A stretch of 64,000 nt of DNA from Brevundimonas bacteroides DSM 4726 (GCF_000701445.1 NZ_JNIX01000013.1:215105-279104); one strand, 5' to 3'. Numbered from the stretch's first letter, positions 27,497 through 38,409 are shown. Notes: generated by a model from the sequence alone, not told the origin. Made by a program: numbers and translations.

Positions 27497-28057
27497 ATGA
27501 TGACCGCATCCCGCATCGCCAAGGTCGCCCTGATCGGCGTCGCCGTGGCCGCCATGGCCGCCTGCGCCCCGCGCCGCCCGGTGGAGGGCGCGACCGGTCC
27601 CGGCGGCGCCGACCAGGGCGTGAACATACCCGCCTATCCCGGTCCGGGAACGGGCGCCATCGAAGGGGGCGGCATCGGCTCGGGCGCGCCGGGGTCGGAG
27701 AACGACTTCGTCGTCAACGTCGGCGATCGCATCTACTTCGATCTGGACAGCTACCAGATCAGCCCCGAGGCCTATCCGCGACTGGACGCCCAGGCGGCCT
27801 GGCTTCAGCGCTATCCGCAGGTCACGGTCCGCATCGAGGGCAACGCCGATGAGCGCGGGACGCGCGAGTACAATCTAGCGCTGGGCGCCCGGCGGGCGGA
27901 ATCGATCCGCAACTATCTGATCGAGCGCGGCGTCTCGGCGGGCCGGATCGACACCATCAGCTTCGGCAAGGAGCGCCCGATCGCCCAAGGCTCCACGGAG
28001 GAGGCCTGGGCCCGCAACCGCAACGGCCGGACGGCGATCGCTTCGGGCGCGCAGTAG
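27497..28057 (+). CDS. pal: Peptidoglycan-associated lipoprotein Pal
   Basis: About 186 residues with lipoprotein signal and lipobox MAAC. The OmpA-like domain (about 75-180) shows VYFDLDSYQISPEA-type sequence, VTVRIEGNADERGTREYNLALGARRAESIRNYL and ISFGKERP, the residues that bind peptidoglycan. Pal anchors the outer membrane to the wall. AGGAG precedes the chosen ATG; an upstream in-frame ATG would spoil the signal peptide. Confidence 0.96.
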   Translation: MMTASRIAKVALIGVAVAAMAACAPRRPVEGATGPGGADQGVNIPAYPGPGTGAIEGGGIGSGAPGSENDFVVNVGDRIYFDLDSYQISPEAYPRLDAQAAWLQRYPQVTVRIEGNADERGTREYNLALGARRAESIRNYLIERGVSAGRIDTISFGKERPIAQGSTEEAWARNRNGRTAIASGAQ

Positions 28058-28124
28058 CGCCCGGGCGGCTTGCCCCCTGTTGTGCGCCGCGTCACAGTGC
28101 CCGTGACGCGGCCAGGGGGCGGGT

Positions 28125-29249
28125 ATGGTGGACATCGACGCAGCGGGCGGAGCCGCGACAGGCGGGTTGATTGCGGCCGCCGTCGAGAAGCCGACGGGTC
28201 AGGCCGGCGACCATCACGCCAACTGCACCGACTGCGGCGAGCCGGTCTCGGGCAAGTTCTGCTCCAACTGCGGCCAGCCGACCCATGTGCACCGCAGCCT
28301 GCTGCATCTGTTCGAGGAGGTGCTGCACGGCGTGCTGCATTTCGACGCCCGCATCTGGCGGACCCTGCCGCTGCTGCTGCTCAATCCCGGGCGGCTGACG
28401 CGCGAGTGGATCCAGGGCAGGCGCACCCGCTACGTCTCGCCGCTGGCGATCTTCCTGTTCACCGTCTTCCTGATGTTCTTCCTGCTGAGCTTCGGCGGCG
28501 GCAGCCCGGTCGAGGTCGCCTCGCTGGAAGAGCGCATCGAGACCGCGCGCGAGGCGGTCACCGAAGCCGACGCCGCGGTGGCCGAGGCTGAGCGGAACCT
28601 GGCCGCCGGGGAGCCGGGCGCCGAGGGCGTGCTGGCGGGCATGCGCACCGCCGCGGAGGCGACCCGCGGCCAGCTGACCCGCCTGGAGGAGGCCCGCACG
28701 GCCGGCCCAAGATCCGACGGCTTTGAACCTGGAAGCTGGCAGGCCGGAATGGCCGACGCCGTGCGCGACGGCAACGTCACCATCGGCGTCGGCGACAAGA
28801 AGTTCCAGGAGAAGATCCTGCACAAGCTCGCGAACCCCGAGTTCGCCTTCTACAAGGTGCAGCAGACGCTCTATAAGTTTGCCTTCCTGCTGGTGCCGCT
28901 GTCGATCCCGTTCGTGTGGCTGATGTTCGCCTGGAAGCGGGGCTTTACCTGGTACGATCACGGCGTGTTCGTCCTCTATTCCCTGACCTTCATGGCCATC
29001 TTTACCATGGGGCTATCACTGATCGACCGGATCGCCGGAACGGAAGAGAACTGGTGGCAGATCACCGTGGGCGCGATCGGCGGCATCCTGACCTTCGCCG
29101 TGCCGGTCCACATGTTCGCGCAGTTGAAGGGGACCTATTCGCTGGGTTGGTTCTCGGCCCTGTGGCGTACGGTGGTGCTGCTGTTCTTCAGCCTGTTCGT
29201 CTTCACCCTGTTTCTGGTCGGGGTGATCCTGTTCGGCCTGGGCTTCTGA
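28125..29249 (+). CDS. DUF3667-like zinc-ribbon membrane protein
   Basis: 374 residues. An N-terminal zinc ribbon (about 34-51, CTDCGEPVSGKFCSNCGQ) is followed by HRSLLHLFEEVLHGVLHFDARIWRTLPLLLLNPGRLTREW, typical of DUF3667 proteins. A membrane helix (about 105-125) and an Ala/Glu-rich coiled coil (about 130-200) come next, then four more helices to the C-terminus. The function is unknown. It sits between pal and cpoB, an unusual spot, so it may be tied to envelope work or may simply be an insertion. Confidence 0.75.
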   Translation: MVDIDAAGGAATGGLIAAAVEKPTGQAGDHHANCTDCGEPVSGKFCSNCGQPTHVHRSLLHLFEEVLHGVLHFDARIWRTLPLLLLNPGRLTREWIQGRRTRYVSPLAIFLFTVFLMFFLLSFGGGSPVEVASLEERIETAREAVTEADAAVAEAERNLAAGEPGAEGVLAGMRTAAEATRGQLTRLEEARTAGPRSDGFEPGSWQAGMADAVRDGNVTIGVGDKKFQEKILHKLANPEFAFYKVQQTLYKFAFLLVPLSIPFVWLMFAWKRGFTWYDHGVFVLYSLTFMAIFTMGLSLIDRIAGTEENWWQITVGAIGGILTFAVPVHMFAQLKGTYSLGWFSALWRTVVLLFFSLFVFTLFLVGVILFGLGF

Positions 29250-29289
29250 CGCCTTGCGGCGGCCTCAAATCGGTGAAAGCTCTGCGCTC

Positions 29290-30144
29290 ATGAAGACGAG
29301 CCCCAAGACCCTTCGCGCCCTGGCGCTTGCCGCCGTCGCCCTCGCCGTCGTCGGCGGGACGGTTGTGGCCCAGACCCAGCCCTTGCCGGCCATCCAGTGG
29401 GATGTGCGCCGCCTCGACAACCTGGACCGCAACGTCCGGCGGCTGGAGCGCGCCCTCATCCAGAGGAACAATCAGGGTGACCCCGTTCTGGTGGAATCCG
29501 ATCCGGAGCTGATCGCCTTGCAGGGCCGCGTCGCCATCATGGATCAGCGCCTGCGCGACATGGAACAGACGGTCCAGCGCGTGAACGGCGACCTGGAGCG
29601 TTTGACCTTCCAGCTCGACGAATCCGGCGGCGACAACACCGCGCTCCGCACGCGGCTGGCCGACGCCGAGGAACGGATCGCCGCGCTGGAGGCCGCCAGG
29701 GAAGCCGCCGAAGCCGCCGCGCGCGAGGCGGCAGAGTTCGCCGCCCGGTCGCCGACGGGCGACGCCGTGACCGATCTGGCCGCCGCCCGTGCCCTGCTGG
29801 CCAGCGATCCGGCGCGCGGCCGGGCGGCTCTGGAACTGGTCGCCTCGACCTGGGCCGACACGCCGTCGGGGCGAGAGGCGACGTGGCGCATCGGCGACAT
29901 CATCCGCGCCGAGGGCGATCAGGCCGGCGCGGTGCAGCAATATGCCCAGGCGCTGCAGGGTTGGCCGACGGAAGCCTGGGCCGGAGAGGTCACGCTGAAG
30001 CTGGCGCGCGGGCTGGAGGCCACCAACCGCGACGCGCAGGCCTGCGCGGCGCTGGGTGAATACCAGAGGCGTTATGCGGCCACCTCCACGCCGGCGCTGC
30101 GCGACATCGCGGCCCGCACGCGCACCCAGGCCGGCTGCCGCTGA
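29290..30144 (+). CDS. cpoB: Cell division coordinator CpoB/YbgF
   Basis: 284-residue periplasmic protein. A signal peptide ends near VVAQT. An N-terminal coiled coil follows (about 35-150, LDRNVRRLERALIQ to EAAEAAAREAAEF), then a C-terminal TPR-like domain (about 160-284, DLAAARALLASDPARGRAALELVASTW, AGAVQQYAQALQGWP). In E. coli CpoB links the Tol machine to peptidoglycan synthesis. The ATG at 29290 fits the signal peptide. The end of the gene abuts tilS. Confidence 0.88.
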   Translation: MKTSPKTLRALALAAVALAVVGGTVVAQTQPLPAIQWDVRRLDNLDRNVRRLERALIQRNNQGDPVLVESDPELIALQGRVAIMDQRLRDMEQTVQRVNGDLERLTFQLDESGGDNTALRTRLADAEERIAALEAAREAAEAAAREAAEFAARSPTGDAVTDLAAARALLASDPARGRAALELVASTWADTPSGREATWRIGDIIRAEGDQAGAVQQYAQALQGWPTEAWAGEVTLKLARGLEATNRDAQACAALGEYQRRYAATSTPALRDIAARTRTQAGCR

Positions 30145-30188
30145 CCGGGGGCGGCCCCGGCGCCGGACTGGAACGCCGCGTCGCCGCC

Positions 30189-31490
30189 GTGGTCGACGCG
30201 CGGCTGGAGCGGGATGCGGCCCGTCCGGTGGCCGTGGCGCTGTCAGGGGGCGGAGACTCTGTCGCGCTGCTCCACATCGCCGCCACGTGGGCGAAACGGG
30301 CCGGGCGCCGTCTGCTGGCCATCACGGTCGATCACGGGCTGAACCCGGACAGCGCCGACTGGAACCGCTTCTGCGAGATCCAAGCGCGTCGAGTGGGCGC
30401 GGACTGGACCCCGCGGCGCTGGGAGGGAGAGAAGCCTGCGAGCGGCCTGCCCGCCGCCGCGCGCCGCGCGAGGCACGCGCTGATCGCCGACGCCGCGCGG
30501 GAGGCCGGGGCGCGGGTCGTCCTGTTCGGACACACCGCCGACGATGCGGACGAGGGCGACTGGATGCGTGAGCGCGGCTCGACGCTGGGGCGGTTGCGGG
30601 AATGGTCGCCGAGCCCGGCGTGGCCGGAAGGGCGGGGGCTGATGCTGCTGCGGCCGATGCTGGGGGAGCGGCGGGAGGTTTTGCGGGAGCTGCTACGGGA
30701 GACGGGAGCGGAGTGGGTGGAGGATCCGGCGAACGCACGGTTCGGTCGAGGGGCGGCCCGTCGTGCATTGACCGCTCTCCCAGAGGGAGAGGGCTTGAGG
30801 CTCGGAGAGCGCAGCGATCCGCAAGCCGAAAGGGTGAGGGGTTCCGCCCTCGGCGGCGGGCGCTCTAACCCCTCACCCTTTCGCGCGAAGTCCGATCGCC
30901 TCACGGCTCTCGGGCGCTCAAGCCCTCTCCCTCTGGGAGAGGGATTCAATGGCATCGACAATCTCGCCTCGACCCTCCTCTGCGCCGCGGGGCACGACCG
31001 GCCGCCCCGCGCCGCCCATCTCGATGCCTTGGCCAAGCGCATCGCTGCCGCCGAACCCTTCACCGCCACCCTCGCCGGCGCCCGCATCGAGGCGACCGCC
31101 GAGCGCCTCCTCGTCCTGCGCGAAGCCGGCGAGTTCCGCCGCCGTCCGCCCGCGCCCCTGCCCCTCGCGCCCGACCAGCCCACCGCCTGGGACGGCCGTT
31201 ACGAGATCACCGCCGACGCGCCCGGCTGGTCCGTCGTCCCGGCGCTGGGCCGTCTCGCCGCTCTGTCGGACGCGGATCGCGCCGTCGTCTCCCTCTCCTC
31301 CGCAGCCGCGCGCGGCGCCTTGCCGGTCCTGATCCGGGACGGTGATCCGCGCCCGGTTCTTGCATGGCGTCGAGCCAGGGTCCTGGCGCTGGCGCCGCGC
31401 CGCCTGAAGCTCGCTTCGGGCGAAACGACGCAGGAAAAGGACCTGGCCGACGCCGTGCATGGCGAAACGCCGCCGCCTGACCTATTTTGA
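30189..31490 (+). CDS. tilS: tRNA(Ile)-lysidine synthetase TilS carrying an in-frame palindromic insertion
   Basis: TilS puts lysine on C34 of the AUA-reading tRNA(Ile) and is essential. The 433 residues have the PP-loop ALSGGGDSVALLH, TVDHGLNPDS, GHTADDADEGDWMRERG and EWVEDPANARFGRGAARRAL. Residues about 196-251 (rich in Glu, Gly, Arg, Pro, Ser) are encoded by a perfect palindromic element; family similarity resumes after it. The start is uncertain: GTG is the best standard codon, but the frame is open further upstream into the end of cpoB. It lies between cpoB and ftsH, the usual alphaproteobacterial order. Confidence 0.88.
   Translation: MVDARLERDAARPVAVALSGGGDSVALLHIAATWAKRAGRRLLAITVDHGLNPDSADWNRFCEIQARRVGADWTPRRWEGEKPASGLPAAARRARHALIADAAREAGARVVLFGHTADDADEGDWMRERGSTLGRLREWSPSPAWPEGRGLMLLRPMLGERREVLRELLRETGAEWVEDPANARFGRGAARRALTALPEGEGLRLGERSDPQAERVRGSALGGGRSNPSPFRAKSDRLTALGRSSPLPLGEGFNGIDNLASTLLCAAGHDRPPRAAHLDALAKRIAAAEPFTATLAGARIEATAERLLVLREAGEFRRRPPAPLPLAPDQPTAWDGRYEITADAPGWSVVPALGRLAALSDADRAVVSLSSAAARGALPVLIRDGDPRPVLAWRRARVLALAPRRLKLASGETTQEKDLADAVHGETPPPDLF
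30775..30941. repeat. 167-bp two-tier palindromic element inside tilS
   Basis: Outer arms 30775-30799 and 30917-30941 are perfect 25-bp inverse copies, each with its own hairpin (CTCTCCC/GGGAGAG). Inner arms GAAAGGGTGAGGGGTT (30828-30843) and its exact inverse (30867-30882) are 16 bp. The design and the TGAGGGGT core match the element between ruvA and ruvB. The reading frame of tilS passes straight through it without a stop. Confidence 0.92.
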
Positions 31491-31547
31491 GTTCGACAGA
31501 GTGACATTGAGGCCGAGGTTCCGCTCGGCGACGAGGATTTCCAACCG

Positions 31548-33494
<1,947 letters not shown>

Positions 33495-33502
33495 CGATAC
33501 GT

Positions 33503-33534
33503 AAAAGCCCGCCCGGTTCGCCGCGCGGGCTTTT
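33503..33534 (+). terminator. Rho-independent terminator after ftsH
   Basis: AAAAGCCCGC pairs with GCGGGCTTTT (10 bp, 12-nt loop); the stem ends in a TTTT run. It starts 8 bp after the ftsH stop. Confidence 0.88.
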
Positions 33535-33607
33535 CTCCATCAGACTAGTTTGCATTATAGACAAGTCTGCGCTAAGTGACCCTGCGTCCGAGGGATGAGG
33601 GAATTCG

Positions 33608-34867
33608 ATGACCATGGCGGGGACGATTTCGAAGACGGCGATGCAGACATCGACCACGACAGAGATAAGCGACCGCCTGCACGGGCTGGACGCGCTGCGA
33701 GGCGGGGCGCTGCTGTTGGGGGTTCTGCTGCACGCCAGCTTGGCCTTCTTTCCGCAGCAGACCTGGATCGTCCACGACGAGAGCCGGTCGATCGGAGCGG
33801 CGGTGATCTTCTACGCCATCCACCTGTTCCGCATGACCGCCTTCTTCCTGATGGCCGGGCTGTTCGCCCACATGATGCTGGCGCGGAAAGGCTGGTGGAG
33901 TTTCGCCCGGGATCGGGCGAGCCGCATCGCCGGGCCTCTGGCGGCCTTCTGGACGCCGGTGATGGCCGGCATCATCACGGCGCTGGTGTGGAACGCCCAT
34001 GTCCAGGGGTGGGTGACGCCCGGCGCCCCGCCGCCGCCCTCGCCGACCTATGACTGGACCAACTTTCCACTGACGCATCTGTGGTTCCTGTGGGTGCTGG
34101 TGATCTTCTACGCCGCCACCCTGATCCTGCGCGCGCCCTTCGCGATGCTGGACCGCGGCGGAGCCTGGGGCCGTGTCGTCGACCGGCTGACCGGCGCCCT
34201 CGTCGGCCCGTGGACCCCCGTGGTTCTGGCCGTGCCGCTGGCGCTCGCCTTCTGGCTGGATCCGACCTGGGTGGCCTTCTTCGCCGTGCCGACGCCGGAC
34301 GAAGGGCTCGTCCCCAATGCCGCCGCCCTGACCGGCTTCGGCCTGGCGTTCGGGTTGGGCTTCCTGCTGGACCGCCGCCGCGACCTGCTGGACCGCATCG
34401 CCGCCTGGTCGCCGCTGCTGCTGGCGATGGCGGTCGGGATGGGCGTCGCCGGCTGGTACCTGGCCGGCGGGCCGAGTCTGGAGCCTATGGCCGAGCCCAC
34501 TTTGGATAAGGCCGTCGCGGCCTGGTCGACCGCAGTCGCGGTCTACGCCTCGGCGCTCGCCGCCACGGGTCTGTTCCTGCGGTTCCTGTCGGGACGGAGC
34601 GCGATCCGGCGCTACCTCGCCGACGCCTCCTACTGGGTCTACATCGTCCACCTGCCGCTGGTCATGCTGGCCCAGGTCTGGGTGCAGGACTGGGCGGGGC
34701 CGTGGTGGGTGAAGCTGGCCGGGATCACGCTGGGCGTGCTGGCTTTGTCGCTCGCGACCTATGAACTGGCGGTGCGCCACACGCCGCTCGGGAAATGGCT
34801 GAACGGTCGCCGTGTCCCGTGGCGGAAGCCCCGGCCGCCCGCCGCCCAACCTCTCCCCGCCGAATAG
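33608..34867 (+). CDS. Acyltransferase 3 family membrane protein
   Basis: 419 residues with about 10 membrane helices. The N-terminal signature RLHGLDALRGGALLLGVLLHASLAFF and later LTHLWFLWVLVIFY and YLADASYWVYIVHLPLVMLAQVW are typical of acyltransferase 3/OpgC-like proteins that acylate sugars or glucans at the membrane. A cytoplasmic Arg/Pro-rich tail ends it. It is monocistronic after the ftsH terminator. The acceptor substrate is unknown. Confidence 0.85.
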   Translation: MTMAGTISKTAMQTSTTTEISDRLHGLDALRGGALLLGVLLHASLAFFPQQTWIVHDESRSIGAAVIFYAIHLFRMTAFFLMAGLFAHMMLARKGWWSFARDRASRIAGPLAAFWTPVMAGIITALVWNAHVQGWVTPGAPPPPSPTYDWTNFPLTHLWFLWVLVIFYAATLILRAPFAMLDRGGAWGRVVDRLTGALVGPWTPVVLAVPLALAFWLDPTWVAFFAVPTPDEGLVPNAAALTGFGLAFGLGFLLDRRRDLLDRIAAWSPLLLAMAVGMGVAGWYLAGGPSLEPMAEPTLDKAVAAWSTAVAVYASALAATGLFLRFLSGRSAIRRYLADASYWVYIVHLPLVMLAQVWVQDWAGPWWVKLAGITLGVLALSLATYELAVRHTPLGKWLNGRRVPWRKPRPPAAQPLPAE

Positions 34868-34932
34868 CTTGCCAAGCGCGGCCGGCTCGTCCACCCCGGA
34901 CGGGCCGGTCGCCCCAGCCCGAGTCGCGCCCC

Positions 34933-35577
34933 ATGACCCAGACCCCACGCACCGCCGCCGAGGCCGACCTGGCCTTCATGCGCTCCATCGTCGAGGGCCG
35001 AACGACCGGCCGCTCGACCCTGACCATGGGCGTCGCCTATCTGGCGGGCGGGCTGCTGTATGGCCTGCAGTGCCTGTTCCACGTCGGTCAGGCGACGGGC
35101 GTGATCGCCTGGCCGGATCTGGCCAATCTGATCTTCGTCGCCTCGATCACCCTCGCCTTCCTGATCGTGCTGGCCTGGGCGGTGCGCGAGGACAGGAAGG
35201 CCGGGCCGTCCGCGCCTCTGGTGACTCGCACCCTGAACGCCGCCTTCAGCGGGGCGGGCATGGCGAACCTGGCGATCATCATCGTCTTCGGCGTCGGCTC
35301 GGCGCGGGATCAGGACTTCGCCGTCTGGCTTTACTACCCGGCCATGATCTTCGCGCTTCAGGCCGCGGCCTGGTACGTCGCCTGGCACCTGAAGAAGGCG
35401 CCGTGGATGCTGGCGACCTCGATTGGCGGCTGGCTGACGGCGGTGGGGCTGGGCGTGCTGGTGCGCGAGCCCGTGGCCTATCTGATGCTGTGCACGGCGG
35501 CGCTGTTCCTGCTGTTCGCGGGGCCGGGAGCCATCATGGTGCGCGACGCGCTGAAGTCCCGACAGGTCGGCGCCTGA
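34933..35577 (+). CDS. Six-helix membrane protein paired with a winged-helix regulator
   Basis: About 214 residues with roughly six hydrophobic helices (AYLAGGLLYGLQCLF, LIFVASITLAFLIVLAWAV, AGMANLAIIIVFGVG, LYYPAMIFALQAAAWYVAW, WMLATSIGGWLTAVGLGVL, YLMLCTAALFLLFAGPGAIMV). No named family recognised. It is 3 bp before a small winged-helix regulator gene, an arrangement seen when the membrane partner is under that regulator's control. Confidence 0.75.
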   Translation: MTQTPRTAAEADLAFMRSIVEGRTTGRSTLTMGVAYLAGGLLYGLQCLFHVGQATGVIAWPDLANLIFVASITLAFLIVLAWAVREDRKAGPSAPLVTRTLNAAFSGAGMANLAIIIVFGVGSARDQDFAVWLYYPAMIFALQAAAWYVAWHLKKAPWMLATSIGGWLTAVGLGVLVREPVAYLMLCTAALFLLFAGPGAIMVRDALKSRQVGA

Positions 35578-35580
35578 TCC

Positions 35581-35883
35581 ATGGGGCTGGCCGATCTCGG
35601 CAGGATCGACGAGGTCATCCACGGCCGCATGCGGCTGGGGATCATGGTCTATCTGGCCGACGTCGAGACCGCCGACTTCACCGAGTTGAAGACCGTCCTG
35701 GAGGCGACGCAGGGCAACCTGTCTGTCCACCTGAAGAAGCTGGAGGAAGCCGGCTACGTCGCCATCGACAAGAGCTTTCGCGACAACAAGCCCTTGACCC
35801 GCATCACCCTGACGGGCGAGGGCCGTGCCGCGTTCGCCGCCTATCTGGAGGCGCTGGGACGCCTGATCGGAGACAAGGGGTGA
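35581..35883 (+). CDS. Winged-helix transcriptional regulator
   Basis: 100 residues forming one winged helix: GRMRLGIMVYLADVETADFTELKTVLEATQGNLSVHLKKLEEAGYVAIDKSFRDNKPLTRITLTGEGRAAF. It resembles the HTH_34/MarR-like group with no ligand domain. Its stop codon overlaps the GTG of folP, so folP is translated right after it. It probably regulates the preceding membrane protein gene. Confidence 0.85.
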   Translation: MGLADLGRIDEVIHGRMRLGIMVYLADVETADFTELKTVLEATQGNLSVHLKKLEEAGYVAIDKSFRDNKPLTRITLTGEGRAAFAAYLEALGRLIGDKG

Positions 35884-36680
35884 GCGTTCGGCCGCGCGTC
35901 ATGGGCATCGTCAATGTGACGCCCGACAGCTTTTCGGACGGCGGGCGGTTCGACAGCGCCGAGGCCGGGCTGGCGCACGCCATGAAGCTGATCGGCGACG
36001 GCGCCGACATCCTGGACATCGGCGGCGAAAGCACGCGGCCGGGGGCCGAGCCGGTGTCGGCCGAGGACGAGATCGCGCGGGTCGTTCCGGTGATCGAAGC
36101 CGTGCACGCCCGCTGGCATGGCCCGATCAGCGTCGACACCATGAAGCCCGAGGTGGCGCGCGCGGCGATCGCGGCCGGAGCCACGATCTGGAACGACGTG
36201 ACCGCGCTGGGCTTCTCGCCCGACAGCCCGGCGGTGGCGGCCGAACTGGACTGCGAGCTCGTGCTGATGCACATGTTGGGCGAGCCACAGACCATGCAGA
36301 TCGAGCCGCGCTATGATGACGTGGTGGCCGAGGTGATGGCGCAGCTGTCGGCCCGCGCCGAGGCGGCGATGGTTGCCGGGGTAGCGCGGGAGAAGATCAC
36401 GATCGATCCCGGCATCGGCTTCGGCAAGACGGTGGAGCATAACTTGGCCCTGATCGCCGCGCTGGACCGGTTTGCCGAACTCGGCTTTCCGGTGCTGCTG
36501 GGGGCAAGCCGCAAGCGCATGATCCGCAACATCGACCCCTCCGCCGCCGAGGCCACGGACCGGCTGGGCGGTTCGATCGCCCTCGCTCTGGAAGGGGCGC
36601 GGCGTGGGGCGGCGGTCATCCGCGTGCACGACGTGCGCGAGACGGTGCAGGCCCTGAAGGTGCAGGCGGCGGTGGGCTGA
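35880..36680 (+). CDS. folP: Dihydropteroate synthase FolP
   Basis: It joins p-aminobenzoate to dihydropterin pyrophosphate in folate synthesis and is the sulfonamide target. The 266 residues carry MGIVNVTPDSFSDGGRF, DILDIGGESTRPGAEPV, ISVDTMKPEVA, NDVTAL, IDPGIGFGKTVEHNLALI and GASRKRMI. A GTG inside the preceding stop is preferred, giving an N-terminus MSVRPRVMGIVNV. In related genomes folP often follows ftsH; here four genes separate them. Confidence 0.95.
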   Translation: MSVRPRVMGIVNVTPDSFSDGGRFDSAEAGLAHAMKLIGDGADILDIGGESTRPGAEPVSAEDEIARVVPVIEAVHARWHGPISVDTMKPEVARAAIAAGATIWNDVTALGFSPDSPAVAAELDCELVLMHMLGEPQTMQIEPRYDDVVAEVMAQLSARAEAAMVAGVAREKITIDPGIGFGKTVEHNLALIAALDRFAELGFPVLLGASRKRMIRNIDPSAAEATDRLGGSIALALEGARRGAAVIRVHDVRETVQALKVQAAVG

Positions 36681-36691
36681 ACCGTTCGGCG

Positions 36692-37258
36692 TCAGGACGC
36701 GGCGACGCGAAGCCTGAGCGCGTCGCGGCGTTCGATGCGCGCCTGGCCCCGGCAGTCGAGAATGGCCGACTGACTGCCCAGCCATTGCACGCGCGCGCCC
36801 GGACAGTCGGGGGCGTCGGCGATCAGACCCGTGTAGAGCCAGCTGGGCGGGCGGCCGGGCCGGGGCACGAAGACATCTGAAAACACCGCGACGGCCGCGA
36901 GCGCAACGAGGCCGAGCGCCAGCAGCCGCAGCGGCGTGAACAGTCCGATGGTGCTCTGAAAGACGCCGTCGAAGGCTGCGGCAGGACCCTGTCGCACGAC
37001 GTTGGTGGTCACCGCGATCGAGGCCGCGATCAGCAGGATGGCAAGCGCTGGACCGAGCACCATGAGCAGCGGGTTGAAGGCCCCCATCACTACATCGGTC
37101 GGTGACGCGACCGCGAAGTAATTCAGCCCCCAGGTCATGTAGAAGGCCGTGGCATGGGCGATGGCGCTGGCCAGAAAGGCGATGCCCGACGCAGTGCTCA
37201 GGCTCTCGACGACCCACAGCAGGGTGATCTTTCGTTTCGGCTCTGCTGGCTCGGGCAT
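36692..37258 (-). CDS. Hypothetical membrane protein
   Basis: 188 residues, not recognised. About four hydrophobic helices lie in the first 120 residues (LWVVESLSTASGIAFLASAIAHATAF, LLMVLGPALAILLIAASIAVTT, LRLLALGLVALAAVAVFS). The soluble C-terminus has two Cys (DAPDCPGARVQWLGSQSAILDCRG) that could form a disulfide. It is convergent with folP, 11 bp apart. The start MPEPAEPKRK is chosen as the first Met before the hydrophobic part. Confidence 0.65.
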   Translation of the reverse strand: MPEPAEPKRKITLLWVVESLSTASGIAFLASAIAHATAFYMTWGLNYFAVASPTDVVMGAFNPLLMVLGPALAILLIAASIAVTTNVVRQGPAAAFDGVFQSTIGLFTPLRLLALGLVALAAVAVFSDVFVPRPGRPPSWLYTGLIADAPDCPGARVQWLGSQSAILDCRGQARIERRDALRLRVAAS

Positions 37259-37350
37259 GAGGGCTCGCGCGGGACGCCGCGATCGAGCGGCAGGGTATTC
37301 AAGCGTGACGGTGCGGCCGCCGCAACCGCACCGCCGGCGAGGCCGCGCAG

Positions 37351-38316
37351 CTATCCCGGAATCGCCCTGACTGTGCGGATGGCGCCGCCGACCCATAGCA
37401 GAGCGAAGACCGTCGCCGTCATGACCCCATAGGCCACGAGCCCGCCGAACGCGCCTCCGGGCAGGGCGGCGAGCAGCAGGCTGTCGTTACCGCCGGGGAT
37501 CAGGCTCGCGCCCACGGCCATGACCGTCCCTCCGCCGAGCGAGCGGATAAAGGCCACGGGGCGCGGCGGCCGAAGCACGAAGGATCGCCGCTTCATTCCC
37601 GACGCCACGGCGCCCGCGCACAGTAGGGCGAACATGAGCAGGCCAAGCGCGGTCGCCGACATGAACGGCATGCCCCCTTGCGGCGCGGCGACGCGGATGG
37701 CGTCGGCCAGCGTCCAGCCCGGTGCGGCGGCGAAGAGGAAGGCTCCCGCGACCCCGAGCACGGTCATGGCGCCCCGACCCGACCAGCGATCCGCCTCCGC
37801 GCGATCGCCGAGGCTCCGCAGGATCGCCCAGCCCAGCCAGACGGCGACGCAGAAGCCGATCAGGACCAGCATGGAGACCTCCGACGGATGTCCCAGCAGA
37901 TTGGGGCGGCTTGGCGAGGCCTGGGCCCGAAAGGCGTCGGCGACGACGAACCCTAGGAACAGTCCGACGGGCAGGCCCAGGTAGCTGAAACGGCCGTCGC
38001 CAATCCGCGAGATGCTGCCCAGCAGACAGGCGCGGTTCAGCACCGCCCCGGTCCCCAGCAACACCGCCCCGGCGACGAGACCTCCTGTCACCGCGCGATC
38101 CGGGGTCAGGGCGACGACGCCAGACCAGGACAGCGGCAGCCAGACCAGCCCCGCCGTCGCCGCCGCCACTCCGAACCCGAGCAGCATCGTCGGCCGCCGG
38201 TCCTCCAGCACCTGGCGAGCCGCCAGGACGGCGCAGGTCGTGCCTTGATTGAGCGCATAGCCCATGACGAAGGCGCTCAGCGCCGCGAGGCCCGCCAGGC
38301 CCAGGTTCCAGATCAT
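37351..38316 (-). CDS. YeeE/YedE family membrane transporter
   Basis: About 321 residues with nine or more helices. The family cysteine motifs appear as YALNQGTTCAVLAARQVL near the N-terminus and GAVLNRACLLGSISRIGDG. YeeE/YedE (TsuA-like) proteins import thiosulfate or related sulfur compounds. No sulfurtransferase lies next to it, but a separate sulfur locus is 20 kb downstream. It is divergent from thiD, 93 bp apart. Confidence 0.82.
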   Translation of the reverse strand: MIWNLGLAGLAALSAFVMGYALNQGTTCAVLAARQVLEDRRPTMLLGFGVAAATAGLVWLPLSWSGVVALTPDRAVTGGLVAGAVLLGTGAVLNRACLLGSISRIGDGRFSYLGLPVGLFLGFVVADAFRAQASPSRPNLLGHPSEVSMLVLIGFCVAVWLGWAILRSLGDRAEADRWSGRGAMTVLGVAGAFLFAAAPGWTLADAIRVAAPQGGMPFMSATALGLLMFALLCAGAVASGMKRRSFVLRPPRPVAFIRSLGGGTVMAVGASLIPGGNDSLLLAALPGGAFGGLVAYGVMTATVFALLWVGGAIRTVRAIPG

Positions 38317-38409
38317 GCGCGGTCGATACTCCCCTACCGTCCGTTCGCCGGCGTCGGTCGAAAGGCTACGCGGACTTGCGGGCGGTCGCGAGACGCCGCA
38401 TGGAGCCGC

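Noticed and set aside
38317..38409. TPP riboswitch before thiD
   Set aside because: The 93-bp gap is too short and no THI-box sequence was recognised.
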